Of a stretch of DNA of 38,435 nucleotides, positions 1 to 7,628 are shown in pieces. The DNA is taken from NCBI GenBank assembly GCA_022822785.1, contig JAJEAL010000072.1, positions 1 through 38,435 on the forward strand, read 5' to 3'. The translations under genes and the position numbers were made by a program. Within the stretch, counting starts at the first letter, position 1; each line of letters opens with the position of its first letter. The notes beneath the pieces were generated by a model that made no database searches, was not told the origin of the DNA, and saw nothing but the letters and a program-made list of their open reading frames with translations. This DNA is from Candidatus Poribacteria bacterium (GTDB lineage Bacteria; Poribacteria; WGA-4E; PCPOR2b).

Positions 1-49
1 TGGATTAAAGTCCATGATTTGTGGCCCAAATTAGCGATGGCACTTCAAA
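1..49 (+). mobile_element. 3' terminal fragment of a second IS3-family element (type B)
   Basis: These 49 bases match the reverse complement of 38203-38251 with one mismatch (position 37). In the right-hand copy this stretch holds the last orfB codons, the TAA stop and the right inverted repeat ending in TGGCACTTCA. The window therefore opens with the tail of an IS copy that differs from the complete IS immediately after it. Either a tandem insertion or an assembly join at a repeat would produce this. Confidence 0.75.
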
Positions 50-66
50 TTGAAAGGAGATTTCCG

Positions 67-351
67 ATGGCAAAACGGCGACGATTCACCCCTCAATTTA
101 AGGCAGACATTGTGATTGAGGCACTTAGCGGTCAAAGTTCCCAAGCAGAACTGTGCCGCCGACACCACCTCAGCGAAGAACAGCTGTCGAAGTGGAAACA
201 TCAGCTGCTTGACAACGCGTCAACTCTCTTTGAGTCCACTGATAAGCAATCCAACGCCTCCCAACAGCGGATTGCTCAACTGGAACAGCTCGTTGGCAGA
301 TTGACCTTGGCTTTAGATATCCAAAAAAAAGCCTCAACGTGGCTGACTTGA
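67..351 (+). CDS. IS3-family transposase OrfA (HTH protein)
   Basis: This 94-residue protein has the usual size of an IS3 OrfA. It opens with basic residues (MAKRRRFTPQFK), has a helix-turn-helix at about residues 10-45 (AELCRRHHLSEEQLSKWK) and ends in a heptad-like leucine segment (RIAQLEQLVGRLTLAL) that would mediate multimerisation. The start at 67 is chosen because AAAGGAG sits 8 nt upstream; an in-frame ATG at 37 lacks a site and lies in the preceding IS tail. The last codons cross a run of eight A (323-330) where a -1 shift leads into orfB. In the family OrfA binds the inverted repeats and modulates the OrfAB transposase. Confidence 0.88.
   Translation: MAKRRRFTPQFKADIVIEALSGQSSQAELCRRHHLSEEQLSKWKHQLLDNASTLFESTDKQSNASQQRIAQLEQLVGRLTLALDIQKKASTWLT
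323..330 (+). promoter_or_regulatory. Programmed -1 frameshift site (A8 slippery run)
   Basis: The run A AAA AAA at 324-330 is in the OrfA frame and is the classic slippery heptamer of IS3 elements. A -1 slip here continues as S-L-N-V-A-D-L, in frame with orfB, giving the OrfAB fusion transposase. The orfB frame is -1 relative to orfA, as required. Confidence 0.75.
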
Positions 352-1181
352 ATCGGTCAAAAAAGCAAAAGATGGTTGACACGTTGCGGACCGATTACTC
401 GGTTCGACAGATTTGTGATGTTCTGGGTTTCGCTCGGAGTAGCCTCTATTATCACCCAAACCCTTTTGAACAGGCACTCCGCAGTGAGATTCAAAAACTT
501 GCAGCACGCTATCCGACCTATGGCTATAGACGTATCACACAGTTACTGGTGCGTATGGGATACGCTGTCGGTTACCGTAGGGTCAGACGACTGATGAAAG
601 TAGATAATCTCTCGATTGCCGTCAAACGTGCCTGTCAAACCACTCAATCGATTGAGGGTGTCAGTCAATGGAGCAATCGGCTTGAAAATCTTGACATCTG
701 CCGACCCGATCAGGTCTGGGTCGGTGATATTACCTATGTTCGACTCAAAGCGCAATTTGTCTATGTAGCGGTATTAATGGATGTATTCACCCGAATGGTC
801 AGAGGCTGGCAATTGAGCCGAAACTTGACACAGCCTTTGACCTTGCAGCCTTTGCAACAGGCATTAACCCAAAGGGTTCCAGAAATTCATCATAGTGACC
901 AAGGCGTTCAATATCTTTCAGCTGCTTATATTTCTACGCTCACCCGTCACGGCATTGAGATTTCGTTAGCGCGTCGGGGACACCCGTGGGACAACGGTTA
1001 TGCCGAAAGGCTTATCCGAACCCTCAAGGAGGAGGAAGTCCATCTCAACGACTATGGCGATATAATCGAAGCCAAAGAACGCATCGGGCATTTTATTACA
1101 CAGGTGTATAACCAGAAACGTCCGCACGCGGCGTTAGGCTATTTGACACCTACTGAATTTGAACAAAAACACTTGTCTTAA
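339..1181 (+). CDS. IS3-family transposase OrfB (DDE integrase core)
   Basis: The 280-residue protein is full length for an IS3 OrfB. An N-terminal HTH_21-like region (SVRQICDVLGFARSSLYY, then YPTYGYRRI) precedes an rve integrase core. The acidic triad is visible: D in VWVGDITYV, D in HHSDQGVQY and E in DNGYAERLIRTLKEEE. The C-terminus KRPHAALGYLTPTEFE is typical. The possible independent start is GTG at 339, but in the family the active enzyme is normally the OrfAB frameshift product. The copy looks intact and could be active. Its C-terminus differs at several positions from the copy at the far end of the window, so the two are related but distinct IS types. Confidence 0.93.
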   Translation: MADLNRSKKQKMVDTLRTDYSVRQICDVLGFARSSLYYHPNPFEQALRSEIQKLAARYPTYGYRRITQLLVRMGYAVGYRRVRRLMKVDNLSIAVKRACQTTQSIEGVSQWSNRLENLDICRPDQVWVGDITYVRLKAQFVYVAVLMDVFTRMVRGWQLSRNLTQPLTLQPLQQALTQRVPEIHHSDQGVQYLSAAYISTLTRHGIEISLARRGHPWDNGYAERLIRTLKEEEVHLNDYGDIIEAKERIGHFITQVYNQKRPHAALGYLTPTEFEQKHLS

Positions 1182-1222
1182 GTTTTATGATTTATGGCCC
1201 AAATTAACGGTGGCACTTCAAA

Positions 1223-1462
1223 AATCAGCGCAGTTGAGGATTGGCACAATCTGTTGTAAGCCTCATTTACTAGCAATTGCTTAGTTGCTGTAACCTAAAG
1301 TGCTAGTTCATAAATCAAGCGTCAAAGAAGCGAGTTGTTTATATAGAAGGAACACGGTTTAAGACAGGATTCAATCCCTTTGTCCAAAATCAGGCAATTT
1401 GAACGCGAAAAACTTGGTTATTTTATGCTGCTAGCAGCCTGCGGTACTCTAGGACAACTCGA
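1223..1462. other. Intergenic stretch, no gene seen
   Basis: I see no convincing reading frame, RNA or repeat between the IS right end and the TIM-barrel gene. A perfect 12-bp palindrome (GCTGCTAGCAGC, 1427-1438) lies just beyond the 3' end of the minus-strand gene, but without a T-run it is not a convincing terminator. Confidence 0.5.
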
Positions 1463-2404
1463 TCACTTATTTTCCAAGGACGCGAGTAAAGATTTCACAT
1501 AAGCAACGGCCTTTGCTTCCAAATTTTCCCCCGGGTATCTCGGTTGACCTAAGTGTTCTGGATTTAGAATACCTTGATAATTAACATCTCGCAAAGCGGT
1601 GATTATGGCGGGAAGATTGACTCGGCCCTCGCCAAGGGGGCCCTCCCGTCCAGCGGGCCATCGATCGGAGTGATCTCGCAGCTGGCAGAAATGGATCTTA
1701 TCCGCAAACTCAACCACCAGCGCCGGCACATCGCCGCCTGGGATATCCATACCGGTACACAGCGTAACACCATTAGATGGACTTAGAACCGTGTTGATTA
1801 ATCGACGCAACTCCTTCCAAGTTCCTACCAAGAAAGGTCCGCCCCATCCTTCAGTCATATAACTCCCGTAATCTCCAATCCTTACGCCTCCTGCGACCGC
1901 TCGTTCCCGAACACCATCTTGTAGAAGTCGATGAAGACTATGGTTTCCAATGCCAATGCCGTTCGCTTCCGCGACCGGCATTAATTCACGGTAGATATCA
2001 ATCAGACCTTCCCAGCATGCCTCTTCTTCGTCCGGGTTTAGTGGCTTACCGATGTCAACATAGTGCAGCACCGATGTGATGCCAACTTCTCCCAAGATTT
2101 CGATCATCCGCAACATGGCATCGATACAGCGACGGTCACGGGTCAACAGGATGTCTGGATTTGTTGAACCATCACGCCAAGGGCGTGGGGGCCACTTCGC
2201 AAACCAATAGGTAGCACTCGGTACTTCAAGACCATTGTCCTCTAGTTTCCCCTTGAATTCCCGTAAGCAACCTGCATCCGGATATCCATTTTCTTTATAT
2301 CCGGGCAGGGACGCACAACTAATAAAAACGCGTTCGACGCCGAGTTGTTCGCAACGTTCAGCGGTCGCTTGTACATCAGTTGAGGCACCAATTCCGATTT
2401 TCAT
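1463..2404 (-). CDS. UxuA-like / xylose isomerase-like TIM-barrel protein
   Basis: The 313-residue protein reads as a single xylose-isomerase-like TIM barrel. It starts with the strand MKIGIGAS, has probable active-site strands with SVLHYVDIG (mid-protein), GIGNHSLHR and CTGMDIPGGD, and ends with KIHFCQLRDHSD and GILNPEHLGQPRYPGEN. The combination of an HFxxLRD strand and a C-terminal PEH motif recalls mannonate dehydratase (UxuA), but the protein is shorter than typical UxuA, so the substrate is uncertain. GAGGAG lies 7 nt before the ATG. The adjacent DUF6785-type membrane protein on the same strand upstream may be its functional partner. Possible roles are a sugar-acid dehydratase, isomerase or epimerase. 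Confidence 0.75.
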   Translation of the reverse strand: MKIGIGASTDVQATAERCEQLGVERVFISCASLPGYKENGYPDAGCLREFKGKLEDNGLEVPSATYWFAKWPPRPWRDGSTNPDILLTRDRRCIDAMLRMIEILGEVGITSVLHYVDIGKPLNPDEEEACWEGLIDIYRELMPVAEANGIGIGNHSLHRLLQDGVRERAVAGGVRIGDYGSYMTEGWGGPFLVGTWKELRRLINTVLSPSNGVTLCTGMDIPGGDVPALVVEFADKIHFCQLRDHSDRWPAGREGPLGEGRVNLPAIITALRDVNYQGILNPEHLGQPRYPGENLEAKAVAYVKSLLASLENK

Positions 2405-2590
2405 GGGCTTCTCCTCTATTTTAGGCGGTAAAGGTTAAGCATGAGTCGAGTGCCAAGTGTGGCACAGCTTTATTAAAAACAATATTGAAATATGTAAGGA
2501 TAAGGGAAGAAACATATGGGAAAACGAGTGTGAGAGCAAATTTATCCGATTAACTTGCCTCGCCCCCTTCTAGCTTTTAGGTGCAGGGGT

Positions 2591-4531
2591 CTAGGGAAAA
2601 AATTGGTATAAGGGGGTATCGGTGAGAATACTCAGAATGCTCCAAAGGCTACCCGCCATGTAGTCTCCTAACGCAAGCCCTAAAAAGAATGGGATTGCAC
2701 GACGATATGCGTTGAGACCTCCATAGCGTAGGATAGCAGCCTTTAATCCCCAGGTAACAAATAAACAGCACCATAGATTCCACATTCCCCAACTACTGGC
2801 CATTACATAGCCAAGGGGATGGAGGGACCACCAGATAAAACGTGCTCGCAAAAACATTAGCAAGACAGTCACCCCAAGGCCACCTCCCATAAACGCAAGA
2901 GCGGGCTGATCCGGCTCTTGAGGAGAAGTCAGCCAACCTTCAAGTCGATTATAAAAATGCCCCCACTGTATGGTTGGCCCCATATAATATCCCGATTCGG
3001 CACCGTGCCGATAATAGTTATCCAATAAAAGCCAAAAGATTGTTATGGCTCCAATTAGCGTTGCGAGCAGAATTGCAACGGCTGTGTGACGCGGGTTAAT
3101 ATTCTGTCGCTCCGAGATTTTCAACGCTTCCAGTTGCTCTGGCATCGGATGAGTTCGATTGGCGCGACTGAAGTGCATGTACAGCGTGAAAACAGTGAGA
3201 GTGCTAGCACCAAGTCGGCGTGTCCCAAAGGCAGCTATAATTAGGTGATGAGGATCAATCTGAGCCCAGTGAAAATCGTGAACTAAGAAACCCAACTCGG
3301 CACGGAGTCGCGCGATCATTACCCCTAATAACAGATAAATTCCGAAAAATATAGGAACCACCCATAACGACATGCCAGCCCTGTAGGAAAAGACCATCAA
3401 GAACAGCATACCAAAGAAAATTCCTGCAAATGCAAGACGATAAGGCATCGCTTCACGTGTGTCTTTTAGCTGTGACGTAATACCTTTAGACCGGAACAGA
3501 TGGCGCATTAACCGTTTGAAGTGAGCCCTACCGGTCCAAAGGGCAAATCCTAACAGGCCCATGTAGACTCCGAACCCCTGTTCGCCAGCATAGGGAAACT
3601 TTGGGAGACTTTTCCAACCCATGATGCTGCCGCCTATCAGTTCGAGCTTGTAGACCCAGTAAAACACCCAGCATGAAAACAGTAGATCCAGCGGTATAAG
3701 AAAGCTGATACCTATTGCGAAAGGATAGAAAGAGATGCGTATACTTCCCATGGCGTTCCAAGGACGCTCGGTAAAATAGTGATGAACGTCTTGACGTTTG
3801 ACGGGGAGATACGGGAGAAAGGGATAGATTGAATTAAGCAGATTCATCGTACTGATCAGGACGGCGATACCAAAACCAATCCACATAAGTCGATTTTTAA
3901 AAAACCTTGATCTGGGATCTGTCATCTCCATGGGCAGTTGGATCAGTGGGTAGGTCAACCGCTCATGCTCAGTCCATTGGATCCTTAATAAAGTTATGAT
4001 GCACAACATCACAACCATCAATACAAAAAGAAACGAAATCCACGCAACAGCGGGGATAATCCATGCCCTAAAATTGTTATCAACATAGAGACTTGATTTT
4101 CCCTCATAGAAGCCGATTAGGGCCTCTTCGTCCCGTACGGTCAACCATTGCGGCAGATGCTTCCAAAACAGTTCCCGCCAGTCGTTTTCGGGGGTAGCAA
4201 ACCGAAATGGATGCCCCAAGATTGGAATCAGGATTTCCATGATATCGTAGGAGCAGAGACAGGTGATAATACATAACATAAAATAGACGGTAAAGAACTC
4301 TTGCTGGGAAAGAGTCAGCGTCGGGGAAATTTTGCCAAGCGCACGCCCAATTAGAAGAAGCCAAAAGAGGATGAAAATCACATTAAACAGCGGGTGTGTC
4401 CAGGTGGGGAATGTGTATCGAACCACTTCAAGCTCGATGATCCAATATACATTAATCGGCGTGAGCAACAGCGCAATGGTGAAGGATTTGAGCGTTAACC
4501 CGCTTTGGAAGGTGTCAAGCGTGTCTGTCAT
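2591..4531 (-). CDS. DUF6785/DUF6784-type polytopic membrane protein (copy 1)
   Basis: This 646-residue integral membrane protein has roughly a dozen or more hydrophobic segments (for example IALLLTPINVYWIIELEV near the N-terminus, then VIFILFWLLLIG, FFTVYFMLCIITCL and FLFVLMVVMLCIITLL). Its sequence is strongly similar along its whole length to the protein at 25512-27467, with shared blocks such as RFATPEN, HERLTYPLIQLP, FTERPWNAMGS, DNYYRHGAESGYYMGP and TPLYQFFP. I recognise it as the DUF6785/DUF6784 type found in Poribacteria- and Planctomycetes-like genomes; the overall look is that of a transporter, possibly OPT-like. No substrate is known to me. The UxuA-like gene downstream on the same strand is separated by 186 bp. 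An AAAGG motif lies about 9 nt before the start. Confidence 0.75.
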   Translation of the reverse strand: MTDTLDTFQSGLTLKSFTIALLLTPINVYWIIELEVVRYTFPTWTHPLFNVIFILFWLLLIGRALGKISPTLTLSQQEFFTVYFMLCIITCLCSYDIMEILIPILGHPFRFATPENDWRELFWKHLPQWLTVRDEEALIGFYEGKSSLYVDNNFRAWIIPAVAWISFLFVLMVVMLCIITLLRIQWTEHERLTYPLIQLPMEMTDPRSRFFKNRLMWIGFGIAVLISTMNLLNSIYPFLPYLPVKRQDVHHYFTERPWNAMGSIRISFYPFAIGISFLIPLDLLFSCWVFYWVYKLELIGGSIMGWKSLPKFPYAGEQGFGVYMGLLGFALWTGRAHFKRLMRHLFRSKGITSQLKDTREAMPYRLAFAGIFFGMLFLMVFSYRAGMSLWVVPIFFGIYLLLGVMIARLRAELGFLVHDFHWAQIDPHHLIIAAFGTRRLGASTLTVFTLYMHFSRANRTHPMPEQLEALKISERQNINPRHTAVAILLATLIGAITIFWLLLDNYYRHGAESGYYMGPTIQWGHFYNRLEGWLTSPQEPDQPALAFMGGGLGVTVLLMFLRARFIWWSLHPLGYVMASSWGMWNLWCCLFVTWGLKAAILRYGGLNAYRRAIPFFLGLALGDYMAGSLWSILSILTDTPLYQFFP

Positions 4532-4687
4532 TGATGTGTACCTTTGGCAAGTTAGTTTTTCCTATCGTGTTTCTAGGCTACCGGACCATTACACACCACT
4601 TTGTTCCTAGGTGAGTGTATGAAAAGTGGTTAAAGTTTCACCGGACTTCTCGCGTACGCTCTTAGAAAAGACTCGTAAGAGGCAAAG

Positions 4688-4701
4688 GTTGATTAATCAA
4701 C
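4688..4701. repeat. 14-bp perfect palindrome in a divergent intergenic region
   Basis: GTTGATTAATCAAC reads the same on both strands and lies in the 283-bp gap between the divergent genes at 4531 (minus) and 4815 (plus). Its form and place suit an operator for a dimeric regulator, but nothing else supports that. Confidence 0.3.
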
Positions 4702-4814
4702 AACAATCGCTTTCGCATAAGTGCTAAGAACCTATCCAACCAAACGGTACCAGTTTAACTAGAGGCTATGAGAACGATTTCCTCAATTCTATTGTTAATT
4801 GGGAGGACAAAACC

Positions 4815-5861
4815 ATGCCCGACCAGCAGAAGATACCGAAACCTATAACCATTGTAAATTTTATCACACAATTGTTTAGTTGGGTAGATAATAAATCTAC
4901 ATACAACTGGGAAATCACATCTGTGTACTGCCATCAGAAATTTGGGCCACCATCTAAACCAAGATTGTGCTACAATTCCAATCCAATTGGAAGGAGCTAT
5001 CTGATGGCAGTACAGCCGTTCGAGAAATACCCTGAATTTGCCACCGAACTTGATAACGGTTTAACACTCTGTGGAAACTGCCATAGTCTGCTAAGAGGTA
5101 GGGAAGAAACCACTGATCTTCTAAAGTTTATTGAAGAATCTCCTTATTCACGGGATGAGCAGATCGTTGAACGTCTAATAGCAATGATGGCTGAACAACT
5201 CAAGGTACTCAATGACACATTCGCTGAATTGACACGTAGGAAAGCAGAGGTGCCAATAGGGAATGACAACTTTACTGAGCCCGGGCATATCCAAGCGGAA
5301 ATGCTAAGATTGGAAGCGGAGGAGAAACTTAGGGAAGCCGAAAGACTTAGACGAGACGCGGATGACGCGGTGAAAAAGCGTCAACGGGAGGCAGAACAGA
5401 AACGGCTACGCGAGGCGAAGGCACAACAGCAACGCAAAGCAGAAGAAAAACGCAGTGCGATTAGACTACCAATCGTTACCCTTTCTGGCCATAGAAATGA
5501 GGTCTATTCGGTAGTATATTCGCCAAATGGAAATATAATCGCGTCAGGGTCACGCGATAGAACCGTCAAACTATGGTCAATTCAGAATCAACAGGAAATC
5601 GCTACCTTTGAGGGACACAAGGGAGGAGTCATGTCTGTAGCATATTCGCCAAAGGGAGATACGATTGCGACGGGGGCTAATGATAATACTATCAAACTGT
5701 GGTCAGTAGAGGCAGGACGGGAAATTGCTACGTTCGAGGGACACAAGAATCGGGTCATGTCTATAGCGTATTCCCCAAAGGGGGATGCAATTGCAACGGG
5801 GGCAGACGATGGAACCGTCAAACTATGGGACATCTCTCCATGGCTTGACTCCAAGCATTGA
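4815..5861 (+). CDS. Degenerate HNH - coiled coil - three WD40 repeats protein
   Basis: The 348-residue frame has four parts. Residues 1-35 are unrecognised. Residues 37-67 are encoded by a 91-bp mini-element. Residues 68-95 match the end of an HNH nuclease domain (PFEKYPEF, DNGLTLCGNCHSLL), but the preceding His-His of the motif is absent. Residues 155-217 are a highly charged coiled coil rich in E, K, R and A. Residues 222-348 hold three WD40 repeats of 42 residues, each with GH, SVxYSPxG, D and KLW. A full propeller usually needs seven blades, so the protein must oligomerise or be incomplete. GGGAGG lies 8 nt before ATG 4815. A second strong start is ATG 5004, with GGAAGGAG 7 nt upstream inside the element; that form would be 286 residues and begins at the HNH remnant. 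Function unknown. Confidence 0.7.
   Translation: MPDQQKIPKPITIVNFITQLFSWVDNKSTYNWEITSVYCHQKFGPPSKPRLCYNSNPIGRSYLMAVQPFEKYPEFATELDNGLTLCGNCHSLLRGREETTDLLKFIEESPYSRDEQIVERLIAMMAEQLKVLNDTFAELTRRKAEVPIGNDNFTEPGHIQAEMLRLEAEEKLREAERLRRDADDAVKKRQREAEQKRLREAKAQQQRKAEEKRSAIRLPIVTLSGHRNEVYSVVYSPNGNIIASGSRDRTVKLWSIQNQQEIATFEGHKGGVMSVAYSPKGDTIATGANDNTIKLWSVEAGREIATFEGHKNRVMSIAYSPKGDAIATGADDGTVKLWDISPWLDSKH
4924..5014. mobile_element. 91-bp IS3-like mini-element with 15-bp perfect terminal inverted repeats
   Basis: TGTACTGCCATCAGA at 4924-4938 is repeated in perfect inversion at 5000-5014. The left end continues AAATTTGGGCCACC, which resembles the inverted repeat of the IS3 element in this window (TGAAGTGCC, then TTTGGGCC). 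The right part, AATTGGAAGGAG followed by a short spacer and ATGGCA, resembles the orfA leader of that IS (AATTGAAAGGAG followed by ATGGCA at 67). It looks like a MITE or collapsed IS end lying inside a coding frame. No clear 3-bp target duplication is visible. Confidence 0.6.
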
Positions 5862-5971
5862 ACAGAACAGAGACAATCTTCAGGACTTTGCAACGAGCAC
5901 GTCTGCTATTGAAAATAGAAAGGCTCTACTACAAACCTGATCTCTCCCCCGATTCCGGAATTGACACAAAA

Positions 5972-7375
5972 CTACTCCCATTTCCGAATATCAACAAAAC
6001 GCCCAGCGATCGCAGCCCCCGCAGCCATCTGTGGACTGACGAGATGCGTCCGTCCTCCCTTGCCTTGTCTTCCCTCAAAATTTCGGTTCGATGTACTCGC
6101 ACACCGTTCACCCGGCATCAGGATATCTGGGTTCATGCCGAGACACATACTACAACCCGACTCACGCCATTCAAAACCTGCCTTACGGAAAATTTCGTCT
6201 AATCCTTCTGCTTCCGCCTGTCGTTTGACCGCCTGTGACCCCGGCACGACGAGCGCGTTCACCGTCGGAGCAACCTTGCGTCCCTTGGCGACTTCTGCGG
6301 CAACACGGAGGTCGTCAATCCGAGAATTAGTACAACTTCCGATAAACACCTTATCAATCTGAATATCTTCAATCGGGGTCAGGGGTTTCAGGTCCATATA
6401 CGTCAATGCGTGTTCGGCTGCCTGTTTCTGATCCGGTGTCGGCATCTTGTCTGGATCCGGCACCTGGCCTGTTACCTCAGTGACCATCCCGGGATTTGTT
6501 CCCCATGTGACTTGGGGTGCGAGGGTTGCAGCGTCAATCGCAATCGACTTGTCGTAGACTGCTCCCTCGTCCGTTGGCAGCTGTTTCCACTTTTCGACAG
6601 CGAGATCGAACGCCTCACCCTGTGGACAAAATTTACGGCCTGCGAGGTAGTCAAAGGTTTTGTCATCAGGGGCAATCATGCCGGCGCGGGCACCCGCTTC
6701 TATGGACATATTGCAGACTGTCATCCGCTCCTCAACGCTTAAGACTCGAATGGCGGAGCCGGTGTATTCAATCACCGTACCTGTTCCGCCAGCGGTCCCA
6801 ATCCTTCCGATAATTCCGAGAATGATGTCTTTTGCGGTAACGCCGCGTCCTAGCTTTCCATCAATTTCGATCTTGAAGGTTTGGGGACGTTGCTGCAAGA
6901 GACACTGAGTCGCCAAGACATGCTCCACTTCACTGGTCCCGATGCCAATGGCGAGTGCGCCCAGCGCACCGTGTGTTGAGGTGTGGCTGTCGCCGCAAAC
7001 GATTGTCTTTCCCGGTTGGGTGATACCGAGTTCAGGACCAATTACATGTACGATTCCTTGATTCGGACTATGTAGGTCATATAAGGTGATGCCAGTTTCG
7101 GCACAATTCTGAGCCAATACCTCCATCTGTTTGGCGGCAATCTCATCTAAAATTGGAAGGGTCCGATCGGTGGTTGGCACGTTGTGATCCATTGTGGCAA
7201 ACGTCAAGTCGGGACGGCGCACCTTTCGTCCCGCGAGCCGGAGTCCCTCAAACGCCTGTGCAGAGGTAATTTCATGAACGAGATGCGTATCAATATAGAG
7301 GATTGTCGTTTCGCCCGGTATCTCGTGGACAATGTGTGCATCCCAAATTTTTTCAAACATCGTTTTCGGTGTCAT
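5972..7375 (-). CDS. leuC: 3-isopropylmalate dehydratase large subunit
   Basis: LeuC isomerises 2-isopropylmalate to 3-isopropylmalate in leucine synthesis, together with the small subunit LeuD. The 467 residues match the family length. The three [4Fe-4S] cysteines are present: C348 in IGSCTNSR and C408/C411 in SGCSMCLGM. Other aconitase signatures are visible ([33 protein letters not shown]). TAGGAGA lies just before the ATG, and a TTGCAC-18-TATACT promoter candidate sits at 7432-7461. No leuD follows it; the downstream neighbour is a convergent WD40 gene, so the partner must be encoded elsewhere. Confidence 0.96.
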   Translation of the reverse strand: MTPKTMFEKIWDAHIVHEIPGETTILYIDTHLVHEITSAQAFEGLRLAGRKVRRPDLTFATMDHNVPTTDRTLPILDEIAAKQMEVLAQNCAETGITLYDLHSPNQGIVHVIGPELGITQPGKTIVCGDSHTSTHGALGALAIGIGTSEVEHVLATQCLLQQRPQTFKIEIDGKLGRGVTAKDIILGIIGRIGTAGGTGTVIEYTGSAIRVLSVEERMTVCNMSIEAGARAGMIAPDDKTFDYLAGRKFCPQGEAFDLAVEKWKQLPTDEGAVYDKSIAIDAATLAPQVTWGTNPGMVTEVTGQVPDPDKMPTPDQKQAAEHALTYMDLKPLTPIEDIQIDKVFIGSCTNSRIDDLRVAAEVAKGRKVAPTVNALVVPGSQAVKRQAEAEGLDEIFRKAGFEWRESGCSMCLGMNPDILMPGERCASTSNRNFEGRQGKGGRTHLVSPQMAAGAAIAGRFVDIRKWE

Positions 7376-7431
7376 CTATTTCTCCTACCTATGGACAGTT
7401 TATAAAGTACGCTTTGATTTCCGTTTATTTT

Positions 7432-7461
7432 AGTATACCCGATTTTTTCTCTTCTGTGCAA
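7432..7461 (-). promoter_or_regulatory. Candidate sigma70 promoter for leuC
   Basis: On the minus strand TTGCAC is followed after 18 nt by TATACT, about 57 nt before the leuC start. This is a good match in sequence and spacing, but only a pattern match. Confidence 0.45.
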
Positions 7462-7527
7462 GACCATAAGCACATAGAAGTAGGCAAAATAACAAATTCG
7501 TAAATTGGTTTTACCGAGTCTTCATAC

Positions 7528-7556
7528 TTGTCTGACATTCTCAATTATGGTAAAAT
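7528..7556 (+). promoter_or_regulatory. Candidate sigma70 promoter for the ceramidase-like gene
   Basis: TTGTCT (7528-7533), a 17-nt spacer and TAAAAT (7551-7556) precede the gene starting at 7629. It is a pattern match only. Confidence 0.45.
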
Positions 7557-7628
7557 AGATAAAAGCAAAAAGTAATCCTTCCAGCCTACAGCTTGTAACG
7601 AGAGACGATTCAGGAGATGAAGAAATCC

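Larger units (their letters stand above)
50..1222 (+). mobile_element. IS3-family insertion sequence (type A, IS150-like ends)
   Basis: The element carries the two overlapping reading frames typical of IS3 elements: a small HTH protein followed by a DDE integrase-type transposase. The right inverted repeat lies at about 1195-1220; its reverse complement begins TGAAGTGCCACCG and contains TTTGGGCC. A matching left inverted repeat is not visible upstream of orfA, where the tail of a type B element lies instead. The left boundary is therefore approximate, and the element may be left-truncated or joined to its neighbour. Confidence 0.85.

Noticed and set aside
5476-5852. CRISPR-like direct repeats
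   Set aside because: The ~126-bp periodicity is the WD40 coding repeat; there are no short repeats with unique spacers anywhere in the window.
5588-5893. Open frame on the minus strand over the WD40 repeats
   Set aside because: It follows the periodicity of the WD40 DNA repeats, has no start signal and no protein-like content; it is a shadow of the coding strand.
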